Shown in pieces: positions 6,437 through 13,921 of a stretch of DNA of 16,373 nucleotides (position 1 is the stretch's first letter; the number at the start of each line of letters is the position of its first letter). This DNA comes from JBFMAP01 sp964632135. Lineage in GTDB: Archaea; Micrarchaeota; Micrarchaeia; Burarchaeales; JBFMAP01. The stretch is from NCBI GenBank assembly GCA_964632135.1, contig CAZWEI010000027.1, positions 1 to 16,373 of the forward strand, in the 5' to 3' direction. The notes beneath the pieces are model-generated. The model worked only from the letters and a program-made list of their open reading frames with translations, was not told the origin of the DNA and did not search any database. The translations under genes and the position numbers were made by a program.

Positions 6437-7903
6437 ATGAAGAGGTTGGTTGGGATTTTTGCTCTGTTTTTGGCGGTGATGCTTCTCGGTTGTACCGGAG
6501 GAGGCGGGGGCGACGGTGTCGGGCCAGGCGGAACAACCGCGGATGACCTCTCGCTTGTGCCGCAGGGCGCGAATTCGATTCTAATGGTGAAGGTCGCGGA
6601 TGTGGTGAATGACGCGATGGTGAAGGCAAAGGTGGATGAGTTAATTTCGCAAATGCCCTCGTCCGCGAGGAAAATCGGTCTTACAGATGGAAGTTCGCGC
6701 ACGTACAGCGACTTGGACGGGTTGTGCACAATTTTGAATGAGGAATACGGAATAAACCCGAAATCAATCACGCGCGTGATAATGTTCGGGGACAGCCTGG
6801 ACTTTTACAGCGGCGCGTCTGATAACGCGTACGGCGGGTTCATCGTGCGCGGATCGTACGACAAGGACAAACTTATGAAATTGATTGAGAAGGACAACGA
6901 GTTGAAGGAAACCAAATACAAGGACGTCACGCTCTACTACCCTGACACCGAATACGGCAGCCCGCCATATCTCGCTTTCCCTGATGACAGCACGATGATA
7001 ATGGCGACGGAGAAGGCGGTGAAGGACGTGATTGACGCGCGCGCAGGGGGAAAATCGCTCAAGGACGTCACGAAAATGATGAAAGTGGTCGGCGAAATAA
7101 ACAGCGACGCGTGGGTAGTTTATGGAGCGAAAGTTCCCTCTGATGTGAAGGAGAGTTTCGGAAATGCGGAGAGCACGAACACCCCGTTTGGAGACATAGA
7201 CGTGAGTGTGTTCAGCAAGGTTGATTATTTCGCGCTCAGCCTCACGAAGAGCGGCCTGGACGTCGATGCGAAGAGCGCGCTCCTCGCGAGCTCATCGAGC
7301 GCAGCGAGCGACATTTCCAATGAACTGAAGAGCGCGAAGACGTCGATAGTAAACGCGCTCGAGGAGGCAATTAACGGCGGGGACATCCCATCCGACCAGG
7401 AGGATATGGCGAACTCGCTCAAGAAAGCCTTGGACGAGATGACAATCGACACAAAGGACGACGTCGTGGTTGTCGGGATGAGCATGCCGCTCGAGGACAT
7501 AATCCAATTCTCCATGTTTTTCTTCGCTGGTTCCACGACCGCAAGCCAGGCCCCAACTGGGAATGCCAGGGAATACGCACAAACCTGGACGGAGACGGGT
7601 CTTAGCACCATCGGCGTGAACGGCTTCACGCCATACGACGATGGAAGCGCGTTCATAGACCTTATAAACGATCGCCCAACCAAGATCACGGTTACGGACA
7701 TAAATATCGGCGGAAGCGGGAGCACAAACGAGGCTGAAATGCAACCAGGCACGAGCGCAGGGTTCAGAGTGAGCGGCACGGGTATTACAGGTGATGCAGG
7801 CGAGGAATACAGCGGAAGTCTCGAGATTACATTCACGGACACGGATTCAGGACTTGACCACACGGAAACAGGAACAATAACCGGCAAAATATACGCGACA
7901 TGA
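6437..7903 (+). CDS. Surface lipoprotein, DUF3352-like N-terminal part
   Basis: The 488-aa protein begins with a short lipoprotein signal peptide ending in LLGC, so Cys19 is probably lipidated. A Gly/Thr-rich tether (20-34) follows. The next about 330 residues carry a pattern seen in DUF3352-like archaeal lipoproteins: a 'P-x-G/D-A' opening (LVPQGANSILMVKV), GGFIVRGSYDKDKL, and a YLAFPDDSTMIMATEKAVKDVID segment. This family link is a weak resemblance. A separate C-terminal domain (about 375-488) is Gly/Thr-rich and beta-like (FIDLINDRPTKITVTDINIG ... ETGTITGKIYAT), similar in style to C-terminal domains of archaeal pilin-like proteins. The predicted location is outside the membrane. It heads a four-gene plus-strand run that includes two S-layer-like proteins, which suggests a cell-envelope role. 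The exact function is unknown. Confidence 0.8.
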   Translation: MKRLVGIFALFLAVMLLGCTGGGGGDGVGPGGTTADDLSLVPQGANSILMVKVADVVNDAMVKAKVDELISQMPSSARKIGLTDGSSRTYSDLDGLCTILNEEYGINPKSITRVIMFGDSLDFYSGASDNAYGGFIVRGSYDKDKLMKLIEKDNELKETKYKDVTLYYPDTEYGSPPYLAFPDDSTMIMATEKAVKDVIDARAGGKSLKDVTKMMKVVGEINSDAWVVYGAKVPSDVKESFGNAESTNTPFGDIDVSVFSKVDYFALSLTKSGLDVDAKSALLASSSSAASDISNELKSAKTSIVNALEEAINGGDIPSDQEDMANSLKKALDEMTIDTKDDVVVVGMSMPLEDIIQFSMFFFAGSTTASQAPTGNAREYAQTWTETGLSTIGVNGFTPYDDGSAFIDLINDRPTKITVTDINIGGSGSTNEAEMQPGTSAGFRVSGTGITGDAGEEYSGSLEITFTDTDSGLDHTETGTITGKIYAT

Positions 7904-7927
7904 AGGCGACAGTCAACAGGCGACAAT

Positions 7928-8728
7928 ATGAAGTTCGGAACAGTGCTGGCAGATGGACGAGTGAGAGGCGCGGTCTTCGGAAAGAATAAAAATGAGGTTC
8001 ATCTTCTTGACAGGAGTGCGCGCGACTTCATTGAGCGCGGGGGCGTGGTAGTAGAAACTTTGAAGGGCGAGCGAGCGCGCAAAGTTCAACTTCTTCCTCC
8101 AATCACGAACCCTCAGAAAATCGTGTGCATAGGGCTGAACTACCGCGAGCACGCCGAGGAACTACAGAGGAAGCATCTTCTGGACAATCTCCCGAGCGCG
8201 CCCACAATATTCCTCAAACCACCATCCGCGCTCATCGCAACAGAGGAGGATATTGTCTGGCCGCACGGGCACGAGGTGGATAGAATTGATTATGAGGCAG
8301 AAATTGCTGTTGTGATTCGCGGACGCGCGAAGGATGTGCGGGAGAAGGACGCGGAAGAGCACATCGCAGGCTATTCCTGCATGAACGACGTGACAGCACG
8401 CCACGTCCAGGAAAAAGATAAACAATGGACGCGCGCAAAGAGTTACGACACGTTCGCGCCTTTCGGCCCGGTTATCGAAACCGATTTGAATCACGCACGC
8501 ATTGGAATAAAATGCAAACTCAACGGAAAACTCGTGCAGAACTCGAGCACGGGCAGGCTCATTTTCAGCATCCCGAAACTGATTTCGTTCGTCTCGAGCG
8601 TTATGACACTTTATCCCGGGGACATCATCTCCACGGGCTCGCCTGCAGGCAGCGGAGAACTCCACCACGGGGACAAGGTTGAGGTTATAGGGGAGGGAAT
8701 CGGCACGCTCAGGAATTATGTGAGGTGA
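7928..8728 (+). CDS. Fumarylacetoacetate hydrolase (FAH) family enzyme
   Basis: This cytosolic metal-dependent enzyme of the FAH superfamily is 266 aa long. The core starts at IVCIGLNYREHAEE (about 65-78). Metal ligands are Glu123 and Glu125 (YEAEIAVV) and Asp154 (CMNDVTAR). Lys171 lies in the conserved block before FAPFGP, and the STGSPAGSG loop (235-243) closes the active site. Family members hydrolyse acylpyruvates, decarboxylate oxaloacetate or isomerise 2-hydroxyhepta-2,4-dienedioate, and the substrate cannot be chosen from sequence. It starts 24 nt after the lipoprotein stop without a clear Shine-Dalgarno or well-placed TATA box. Its last codons form the Shine-Dalgarno for the next gene, so it is co-transcribed with the surface proteins although it has no obvious link to them. 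Confidence 0.9.
   Translation: MKFGTVLADGRVRGAVFGKNKNEVHLLDRSARDFIERGGVVVETLKGERARKVQLLPPITNPQKIVCIGLNYREHAEELQRKHLLDNLPSAPTIFLKPPSALIATEEDIVWPHGHEVDRIDYEAEIAVVIRGRAKDVREKDAEEHIAGYSCMNDVTARHVQEKDKQWTRAKSYDTFAPFGPVIETDLNHARIGIKCKLNGKLVQNSSTGRLIFSIPKLISFVSSVMTLYPGDIISTGSPAGSGELHHGDKVEVIGEGIGTLRNYVR
8722..8728 (+). promoter_or_regulatory. Shine-Dalgarno of first S-layer/TSP1 gene
   Basis: GAGGTGA, a strong match to the archaeal anti-Shine-Dalgarno, overlaps the stop of the FAH gene and ends 6 nt before the ATG at 8735. This indicates operon-internal, probably coupled, translation. Confidence 0.7.
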
Positions 8729-8734
8729 GCAATT

Positions 8735-10930
8735 ATGAAAACGAAAAAAATATTTTTGGGATTTCTCCTGGTGGCTGCTGTTTTTTCGTTCATTCCTTCG
8801 GTTTCTGCAACGATGGTGCCTGTGCCGCCAGCCACCAAGACGCTGGGCGTGGGCGAAACATGGAATGTTCTCTGCGGTTATACCCTAACGGCTCAATCTA
8901 TCGATGTGCGCGCAAGCCCCAGGCAGGTGTGGCTCGTCCTCTCCAAAGACGGCACGAGATTGAACGAAGCAGTATTAGCGGAAGGCCAGGTTTATACCTA
9001 CGGCAGCATAATCAGCACCAAAGTCAACAGCATTTTCGCAGGCGCATCAACGGACATGGTTCGGCTTATCAACACATCCGTAAACTCAATGCTTCCGCTC
9101 CAGTCCGGGCTACCGGCCCCTCTCTTCAAGAAGACGTTGGCAACAGGCGAAACGTGGAGCGTATGCAGGGGTTACGAAATAACGGCAAACTCGATTGACG
9201 CGCGCGCAAGCCCCAGGCAGGTGTGGTTCGTCCTCTCCAAAGACGGCATGAAATTGGACGACGTGGTATTGGCAGAAGGCACGGTTTGGAACTACACAGA
9301 GCGCGGTGTCGTAATCCTGACTACAAAAGTCGACAGCATTTTTGCAGGCGCGACAAGCGATATGGTCCAACTCAAGAACACGTCACTTAACACCTATGAT
9401 TTGCTCAGTCTGCCGTGCACAGAGTCCTGGTCGTGCGGTCCATGGTCCGCGTGCGCGAGTGGACAACAAACAAGAACCTGCACGGACGCAAACGGCTGCG
9501 GCACCACGAACAACAGACCCGCAATCACGCAGAGTTGCAGTATTGTGTCAATAGACGGCAAAAAAACATTGACAGTAGGCGAAATGTGGGACATCTGCGG
9601 GGGCTACGACATCACGGCCCAGTCCATCGACGCGCGCGCAAGCCCGAGGCAGGTGTGGTTGATTTTCAAGAAGGACAACGTCGCGTTAAACGAGATGGTG
9701 CTCGCACAAGGCCAATCGTTCAATTTCTCGAACTCCAGCGAATTGATATTCAGCGCCAAAATCGATTCCATATTCGCCGGCGCCACCAACGACATGGTGC
9801 AATTTAAGAACATGTCCGTCAACTCAAAAATACTGGCTCGCCACGAGAGAAAAACACTTGCGGTAGGCGAAACCTGGAATTTCTGCGCCGGCTATGGCAT
9901 GGAGGTAGGATCGATTGACGCGCGTTCGAGCCCGCGGCAGGTGTGGCTTATTTTCAGGAAAAACGGCATCAAATACGATGATAGAGTGCTGGCACAGGGT
10001 CAATTTTACGATTACAGCGAACTCAGAGGGATTTTCAGCACTAAAATTGATTCCATATTCGCCGGCGCCACGAGCGATATGGTCCAGTTAGTGAATACTA
10101 CACTCAGCCCCGCAGCCATAATCAACACCACGACGCCAACGTGCGCTGAATTCTGGCTGTGCACGGACTGGTCGCCCTGCGCGAACGGACAGCAGACCAG
10201 AAACTGCACGGACAATAGTATCTGCGGCAGCACGAACAACAGGCCCCCGCTGAATCAGAGTTGCGCTGTGGTCCCGGCATGCAACGAATCCTGGTCGTGC
10301 GGTCCCTGGTCCTCGTGCGCGAGCGGGGAGGAAAGAAGAATATGCGCTGACGCGAACAGTTGCGGCACTACAATAAACAAGCCCGAAACCATACGCGCCT
10401 GTCTTGCAGGATGCACGGAATCCTGGTCGTGCGGCGAATGGTCGGGGTGCGCGGACGGACTGCAAACTAGAATTTGCACAGACGTCAACAACTGCGGCAC
10501 GACGAACGACAAGCCGGACATGATGCAGAAATGCGCTGCCGAATGCGTAGAATCTTGGTCTTGCGGCGAGTGGTCCGCGTGCGTTGATGGAAAACAGAAA
10601 AGAGTCTGCACAGATGAGAACAACTGCGGTACCACCAGCAAAAAGCCCGCAAATGTACAAACCTGCGCTGCCCCCACGTGCACGGAATCCTGGTATTGCG
10701 ATGATTGGTCCTCATGCAAGAATGGACAACAGATACGCGATTGCAGGGAGGCAAACAAATGCGGCACTGAGAAAAACAGACCGGAGATGAAACGAGAATG
10801 CGGCGTTCAAGGCGTGGAAGGCGCTCAGGAGAACAAGACCAACGCGACTGGAATAACTCTGCCCGAAGCGCCCTGCAAAGTTGCGTACGCGCTTCTCGGG
10901 CTGTTTATATTCATTATAATGAAGAGGTGA
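8735..10930 (+). CDS. S-layer-like surface protein with TSP1 repeats (paralogue A)
   Basis: This 731-aa exported protein has a signal peptide (1-26, KKIFLGFLLVAAVFSFIPSV core, cleavage near VSA). Four about 90-residue domains resemble the Methanosarcinales S-layer duplication domain (GETW...CGY...SID...PRQVWLVL.KDG ... IFAGATSDMVQLKN). They lie at about 35-112, 130-215, 274-365 and 371-460. One TSP1-like repeat (228-269) separates the pairs, and five more TSP1 repeats occupy 470-689 with the pattern C.ESW.CG.WS.C..G.Q.R.C.D.N.CGT...(R/K)P....C. A linker leads to a short hydrophobic tail CKVAYALLGLFIFIIMKR. Each S-layer-like domain has a single Cys (47, 144, 288, 384). N-glycosylation sequons are frequent. 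It probably builds the cell coat or an adhesin, anchored by the tail. It is a paralogue of the next gene, with a 4-nt gap. Confidence 0.88.
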   Translation: MKTKKIFLGFLLVAAVFSFIPSVSATMVPVPPATKTLGVGETWNVLCGYTLTAQSIDVRASPRQVWLVLSKDGTRLNEAVLAEGQVYTYGSIISTKVNSIFAGASTDMVRLINTSVNSMLPLQSGLPAPLFKKTLATGETWSVCRGYEITANSIDARASPRQVWFVLSKDGMKLDDVVLAEGTVWNYTERGVVILTTKVDSIFAGATSDMVQLKNTSLNTYDLLSLPCTESWSCGPWSACASGQQTRTCTDANGCGTTNNRPAITQSCSIVSIDGKKTLTVGEMWDICGGYDITAQSIDARASPRQVWLIFKKDNVALNEMVLAQGQSFNFSNSSELIFSAKIDSIFAGATNDMVQFKNMSVNSKILARHERKTLAVGETWNFCAGYGMEVGSIDARSSPRQVWLIFRKNGIKYDDRVLAQGQFYDYSELRGIFSTKIDSIFAGATSDMVQLVNTTLSPAAIINTTTPTCAEFWLCTDWSPCANGQQTRNCTDNSICGSTNNRPPLNQSCAVVPACNESWSCGPWSSCASGEERRICADANSCGTTINKPETIRACLAGCTESWSCGEWSGCADGLQTRICTDVNNCGTTNDKPDMMQKCAAECVESWSCGEWSACVDGKQKRVCTDENNCGTTSKKPANVQTCAAPTCTESWYCDDWSSCKNGQQIRDCREANKCGTEKNRPEMKRECGVQGVEGAQENKTNATGITLPEAPCKVAYALLGLFIFIIMKR
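9416..9541 (+). repeat. Single TSP1-like repeat between S-layer-like domain pairs (A)
   Basis: The segment has six cysteines with the W-x-C-G-x-W-S spacing of TSP1-like repeats, ending in CGTT-NNRP-x6-C. It corresponds in position to the segment starting at 11613 in the paralogue, and so separates domain pairs in both proteins. Confidence 0.75.
10142..10801 (+). repeat. Five tandem TSP1-like coding repeats
   Basis: The repeats start at codons near 10142, 10280, 10412, 10544 and 10679, giving units of 138, 132, 132, 135 and about 123 nt (44-46 aa). Each unit encodes six cysteines and two or three tryptophans, with a spacer of 1-6 residues between units. Divergence between units is moderate, so the array is older than a perfect slippage product. 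Confidence 0.85.
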
Positions 10931-10931
10931 T
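10924..10931 (+). promoter_or_regulatory. Shine-Dalgarno of second S-layer/TSP1 gene
   Basis: GAGGTGAT is a perfect 8-nt match to the archaeal Shine-Dalgarno and contains the upstream stop codon. It is 3 nt before the ATG at 10935 and 9 nt before the in-frame ATG at 10941. The second gives the more usual spacing, so the true start may be two codons later. Confidence 0.7.
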
Positions 10932-10934
10932 TCG

Positions 10935-12704
10935 ATGAGAATGAAAAAACCAGTTGTGTTCGGACTTATCGTGTGCTTTGTCGTTTTTTTGCTGCCGGTG
11001 GCCTGCGCAGAGATGGTACCATGGGGACCTTATAATAAAAAGACACTTGAAACCGGGGAGAGTTGGGCTATTTGCGGTGGGTATGCCATAACTGTCCAAG
11101 CGATCGACGCGAAGGCAACCCCCAGAATAGTCTGGCTTGTTCTAACCAAAGACGGCCTTAAGATGGACGATAAGGTGATTGCGCAGGGCGGTTGGTACAA
11201 TTACAGCGACGATGATGACAACGAAATTTTCACCCTCATGGTTGATGCAATATTCTCCGGCGCCACGAGCGACATGGTCCAGTTAAAGAATATAACAATC
11301 AATTCCTCGCTGCTTATTCATGATGAGGCAAGAGTGCTGAACGTGGGCGAGGTATGGGAATTTTGCGGAGGATACAGCATAGCCCCGCTGTCCATCAACA
11401 CGAGTTCAACACCTAAACGCGTGCGTCTTATTCTGAGGAAAGACGGCTATAAAATGGATGAGCGCGTACTGCAGGAGGGCGCGCTGTACAGTTACGGTTT
11501 TATGTTCGGCACAAAAGTTGAGGCGATATTCCCAGGCGTCACCTCGGACATGGTCCAGCTAAGAAACACTTTCCTCAATCCAGATGCATTGGTCAATTTC
11601 ACCATACCTCCCTGCGACGAATCCTGGTCGTGCGGTCCGTGGACATCCTGCCTAAACGGATATTACACCAGAACCTGCGTTGATGCGAACAACTGCGGCA
11701 GTGTGGGGAACAAACCAAAAAGCAGCGAAGACTGCGCTATGGTACCAATAGGCGATGGCAAAAGAACATTGACGACAAATGAGACGTGGAACGTTTGCGG
11801 CGGGTACAGCCTGACTGTGCAATCGATTGACGCGACATCAAGCCCAAGGCAGGTGTGGGTTGTTTTCGGCAAGGACGGGGTTAAATTGGAGGACAAGGTG
11901 GTGACAGAGGGCGAGGCGTATAGTTACAGCGACGTTTTCAGCACTAAGGTCGAATCTATACTTGCCGGAGCCACGTCCGACACTGTCCAGTTTAAGAACA
12001 CGACAATAAGTTACAAGCTATTAACCCGCAACGAGAAAAAAACACTGACAACCGGCGAAATCTGGGATTTCTGCGGCGGGTACAGCATACTCCCGCAATC
12101 GATTGATGTGAGCAGTGGCACCAAACAGGTGTTGCTCGTTTTAAGGAAAAATAGCGTTAAACTAAACGAGAAGATGGTGGCGCAGGGCGAATGGTACAAC
12201 TACACTGATATTCTCAGCACAAAGGTTGACACGATATTTGCCGGCGCCACGAGCAACATGGTCCAGTTGGCGAACACGTCAACCACCTCCACTGCGATAA
12301 TCGACACGACAACGCCTATATGCGCCGAGTCCTGGTCCTGCGAGGGCTGGTCCAAATGCGAGGATGGACAGGAGACGAGAAACTGCAAAGACGAGAACAA
12401 ATGCGGCACTGCTGTGAGAAAGCCGCCAACAACGCAGAAATGCGCTGCTCCAAAGCCGACATGCACCGAGTCATGGACATGCGGTTCCTGGTCCTCGTGC
12501 GCGAATGGAAAGCAGACGAGGAACTGCACGGACGCGAACGAGTGCGGCGTTGAGAGAAACAAACCCGAAACAACGCAGAACTGCGGCGCTCGTGACAACG
12601 AGACCACGACTGGCACAGGTGCGACAGGAACCGGCGGCGGAAAATTATGCGGCCTGTTCTACGCGCTCCTGGGGCTTCTCGGGTTCGTCCTGCTGAGGAG
12701 ATAG
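10935..12704 (+). CDS. S-layer-like surface protein with TSP1 repeats (paralogue B)
   Basis: This 589-aa protein is a full-length paralogue of the preceding gene with the same order of parts. It has a signal peptide (1-26, ending near ACAE) and four S-layer-duplication-like domains (about 37-105, 113-205, 275-360, 367-455). One TSP1 repeat (from Cys227) divides the pairs, and only two C-terminal TSP1 repeats (463-550) are present instead of five. A Thr/Gly-rich linker and the tail CGLFYALLGLLGFVLLRR close it. The single Cys of each S-layer-like domain lies at 47, 144, 288 and 380, the first three at the same residue numbers as in paralogue A. Many Asn-x-Ser/Thr sites suggest glycosylation. 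The likely role is a cell-coat or adhesion subunit partnering or alternating with A. The start is either 10935 or the ATG at 10941. Confidence 0.88.
   Translation: MRMKKPVVFGLIVCFVVFLLPVACAEMVPWGPYNKKTLETGESWAICGGYAITVQAIDAKATPRIVWLVLTKDGLKMDDKVIAQGGWYNYSDDDDNEIFTLMVDAIFSGATSDMVQLKNITINSSLLIHDEARVLNVGEVWEFCGGYSIAPLSINTSSTPKRVRLILRKDGYKMDERVLQEGALYSYGFMFGTKVEAIFPGVTSDMVQLRNTFLNPDALVNFTIPPCDESWSCGPWTSCLNGYYTRTCVDANNCGSVGNKPKSSEDCAMVPIGDGKRTLTTNETWNVCGGYSLTVQSIDATSSPRQVWVVFGKDGVKLEDKVVTEGEAYSYSDVFSTKVESILAGATSDTVQFKNTTISYKLLTRNEKKTLTTGEIWDFCGGYSILPQSIDVSSGTKQVLLVLRKNSVKLNEKMVAQGEWYNYTDILSTKVDTIFAGATSNMVQLANTSTTSTAIIDTTTPICAESWSCEGWSKCEDGQETRNCKDENKCGTAVRKPPTTQKCAAPKPTCTESWTCGSWSSCANGKQTRNCTDANECGVERNKPETTQNCGARDNETTTGTGATGTGGGKLCGLFYALLGLLGFVLLRR
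12321..12584 (+). repeat. Two tandem TSP1-like coding repeats (B)
   Basis: Two units of roughly 135-140 nt, each with six Cys and the ESW-x-C-x-x-W-S signature, occupy the place where paralogue A has five units. They are followed by a Thr/Gly linker and the hydrophobic tail. Confidence 0.8.
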
Positions 12705-12710
12705 CGCTGG

Positions 12711-12719
12711 TTTATTAAT
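12711..12719 (+). promoter_or_regulatory. TATA box of the gene at 12740
   Basis: TTTATTAAT is centred 25 nt before the ATG at 12740 and there is no Shine-Dalgarno. This indicates a separate leaderless transcript and marks the end of the surface operon. Confidence 0.55.
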
Positions 12720-12739
12720 TTTCAGCGCGTAATTAAAGT

Positions 12740-13921
12740 ATGCAGAAAACAGCAGTTGCCTTGCAAGCGGAGGGAAAAAAAACCAAGCTCACGCCGGCGC
12801 AGGCGCTTGGAAAAGTTCTTGCTGAAATGGAGTTGGGTGGGGGCAAGGCGCATCCCACTTATTTTCAAGATATCGAAGCTATTGCGAATAGGGTGCTTAT
12901 GGGCGCGCCCAAAATCAAAATGCGCGACAGCATAAGTTTTGAAAAGAACGGCAGCGTGACGATAACGCGCGTTATAGTCAGCAAGCGGATGAAGGTGATG
13001 AAGAAGGAAACCGCAGAGAAAAGATACGCCAAAGGAAAGATAAAAAGGCGCAAGATAAAGCAAAAGTTTGACGATTTGGAAAGCGCAATAAGCGGAATGC
13101 TGCAGCAGATTGAGGGGAACAGGAACACGAAAGAGGAGATAGAGAAATTTACGAAAAAATCAGAGGAATTGAGGGGGATGCTCGTGGACGGGCCTGCGCG
13201 TGCGGAAGAGACTTCGCGGGTAGTTGGTGAGATGAAGAAACTCATAAGCGAGATTTCGAACCGCGAGCAGATATTAAAACTATTGGGAAGGTGGAAACTG
13301 GAGGAGGCGATACAACTTCTCAAAGATGGAAACACGAGCGCCGCTTGCACAAAATTCGTCGCGTTCGAGAACAGGGCCAACCGCTATACGCAACATGTTA
13401 ATAAGGAGATGACAAAGGCGAAGGGAAACCTGCGCTATTTATCCCTGATCTGGCAGAAGGAACTTGACTCGCACCTAGGTGCAATGGTGATGATAAAACG
13501 AGTCAGCGCGCAGGTCAGGTCTGCCAGCAATGGAGTGGGGCTAAGGAAAGGACACGCGTACGGGCTGGCGGAAATGCTTAGGACGAGCGCAAAGGAATTG
13601 TTTCGCGCAAGGCCAGAGGCCAAGTGCGCGAGAAAACTCATGTTTCAAGCCGCGACGGATTTGGGCGAGATGTACGAGACTCCTAAGGAACTGGTTAAAT
13701 TGTGCGAAACTGCGAAAGGATTTCTAAAATTCCAGCCGGTTTTTGGTGCTGCCACCCTGAACTACGTTGATGAAGCGATGAAAGCGGTGCCGGCATTGAG
13801 AATTAAGGATGCGCTGGAAAAACTCGAAAGCGCGCGCGGTTTGTTGTTCAAACTAAGGATTAAAGTCGAGAGAAGGGCTATGGAAAGGCACACGGGAGAA
13901 CAAATGCAACTGGGAATCTAA
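12740..13921 (+). CDS. Helical coiled-coil protein of unknown function, 393 aa
   Basis: I do not recognise this protein. It has no signal peptide or membrane segment. The N-terminal about 60 residues (LTPAQALGKVLAEMELG ... DIEAIANRVLMG) look like a small helical domain. A strongly basic stretch follows (KRMKVMKKETAEKRYAKGK, then KIKRRKIKQK, about 85-113), then heptad-like helices (about 113-180) with many Glu/Lys. The rest is helical, with repeated Ala/Leu/Lys/Glu segments to the end. The basic patch could bind nucleic acid or the membrane surface, which is inference only. It has its own leaderless promoter, follows the surface operon by 35 nt, and its stop overlaps the stop of the convergent GNAT gene by 3 nt. 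Confidence 0.7.
   Translation: MQKTAVALQAEGKKTKLTPAQALGKVLAEMELGGGKAHPTYFQDIEAIANRVLMGAPKIKMRDSISFEKNGSVTITRVIVSKRMKVMKKETAEKRYAKGKIKRRKIKQKFDDLESAISGMLQQIEGNRNTKEEIEKFTKKSEELRGMLVDGPARAEETSRVVGEMKKLISEISNREQILKLLGRWKLEEAIQLLKDGNTSAACTKFVAFENRANRYTQHVNKEMTKAKGNLRYLSLIWQKELDSHLGAMVMIKRVSAQVRSASNGVGLRKGHAYGLAEMLRTSAKELFRARPEAKCARKLMFQAATDLGEMYETPKELVKLCETAKGFLKFQPVFGAATLNYVDEAMKAVPALRIKDALEKLESARGLLFKLRIKVERRAMERHTGEQMQLGI

Noticed and set aside
7225..7926. Long antisense open frame opposite the lipoprotein
   Set aside because: It lies fully within a well-supported gene, has no promoter or start signal, and its composition is that expected of a complementary shadow.
10255..10767. Antisense open frames across the TSP1 array
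   Set aside because: Periodic repeats on the plus strand create long open frames on the other strand. Their Cys/His/Ser-rich pattern mirrors the real repeats.
10142..10801. Possible CRISPR-like array
   Set aside because: The repeat period is 132-138 nt, matches a whole number of codons, and encodes conserved TSP1 residues. There is no short repeat-spacer structure.
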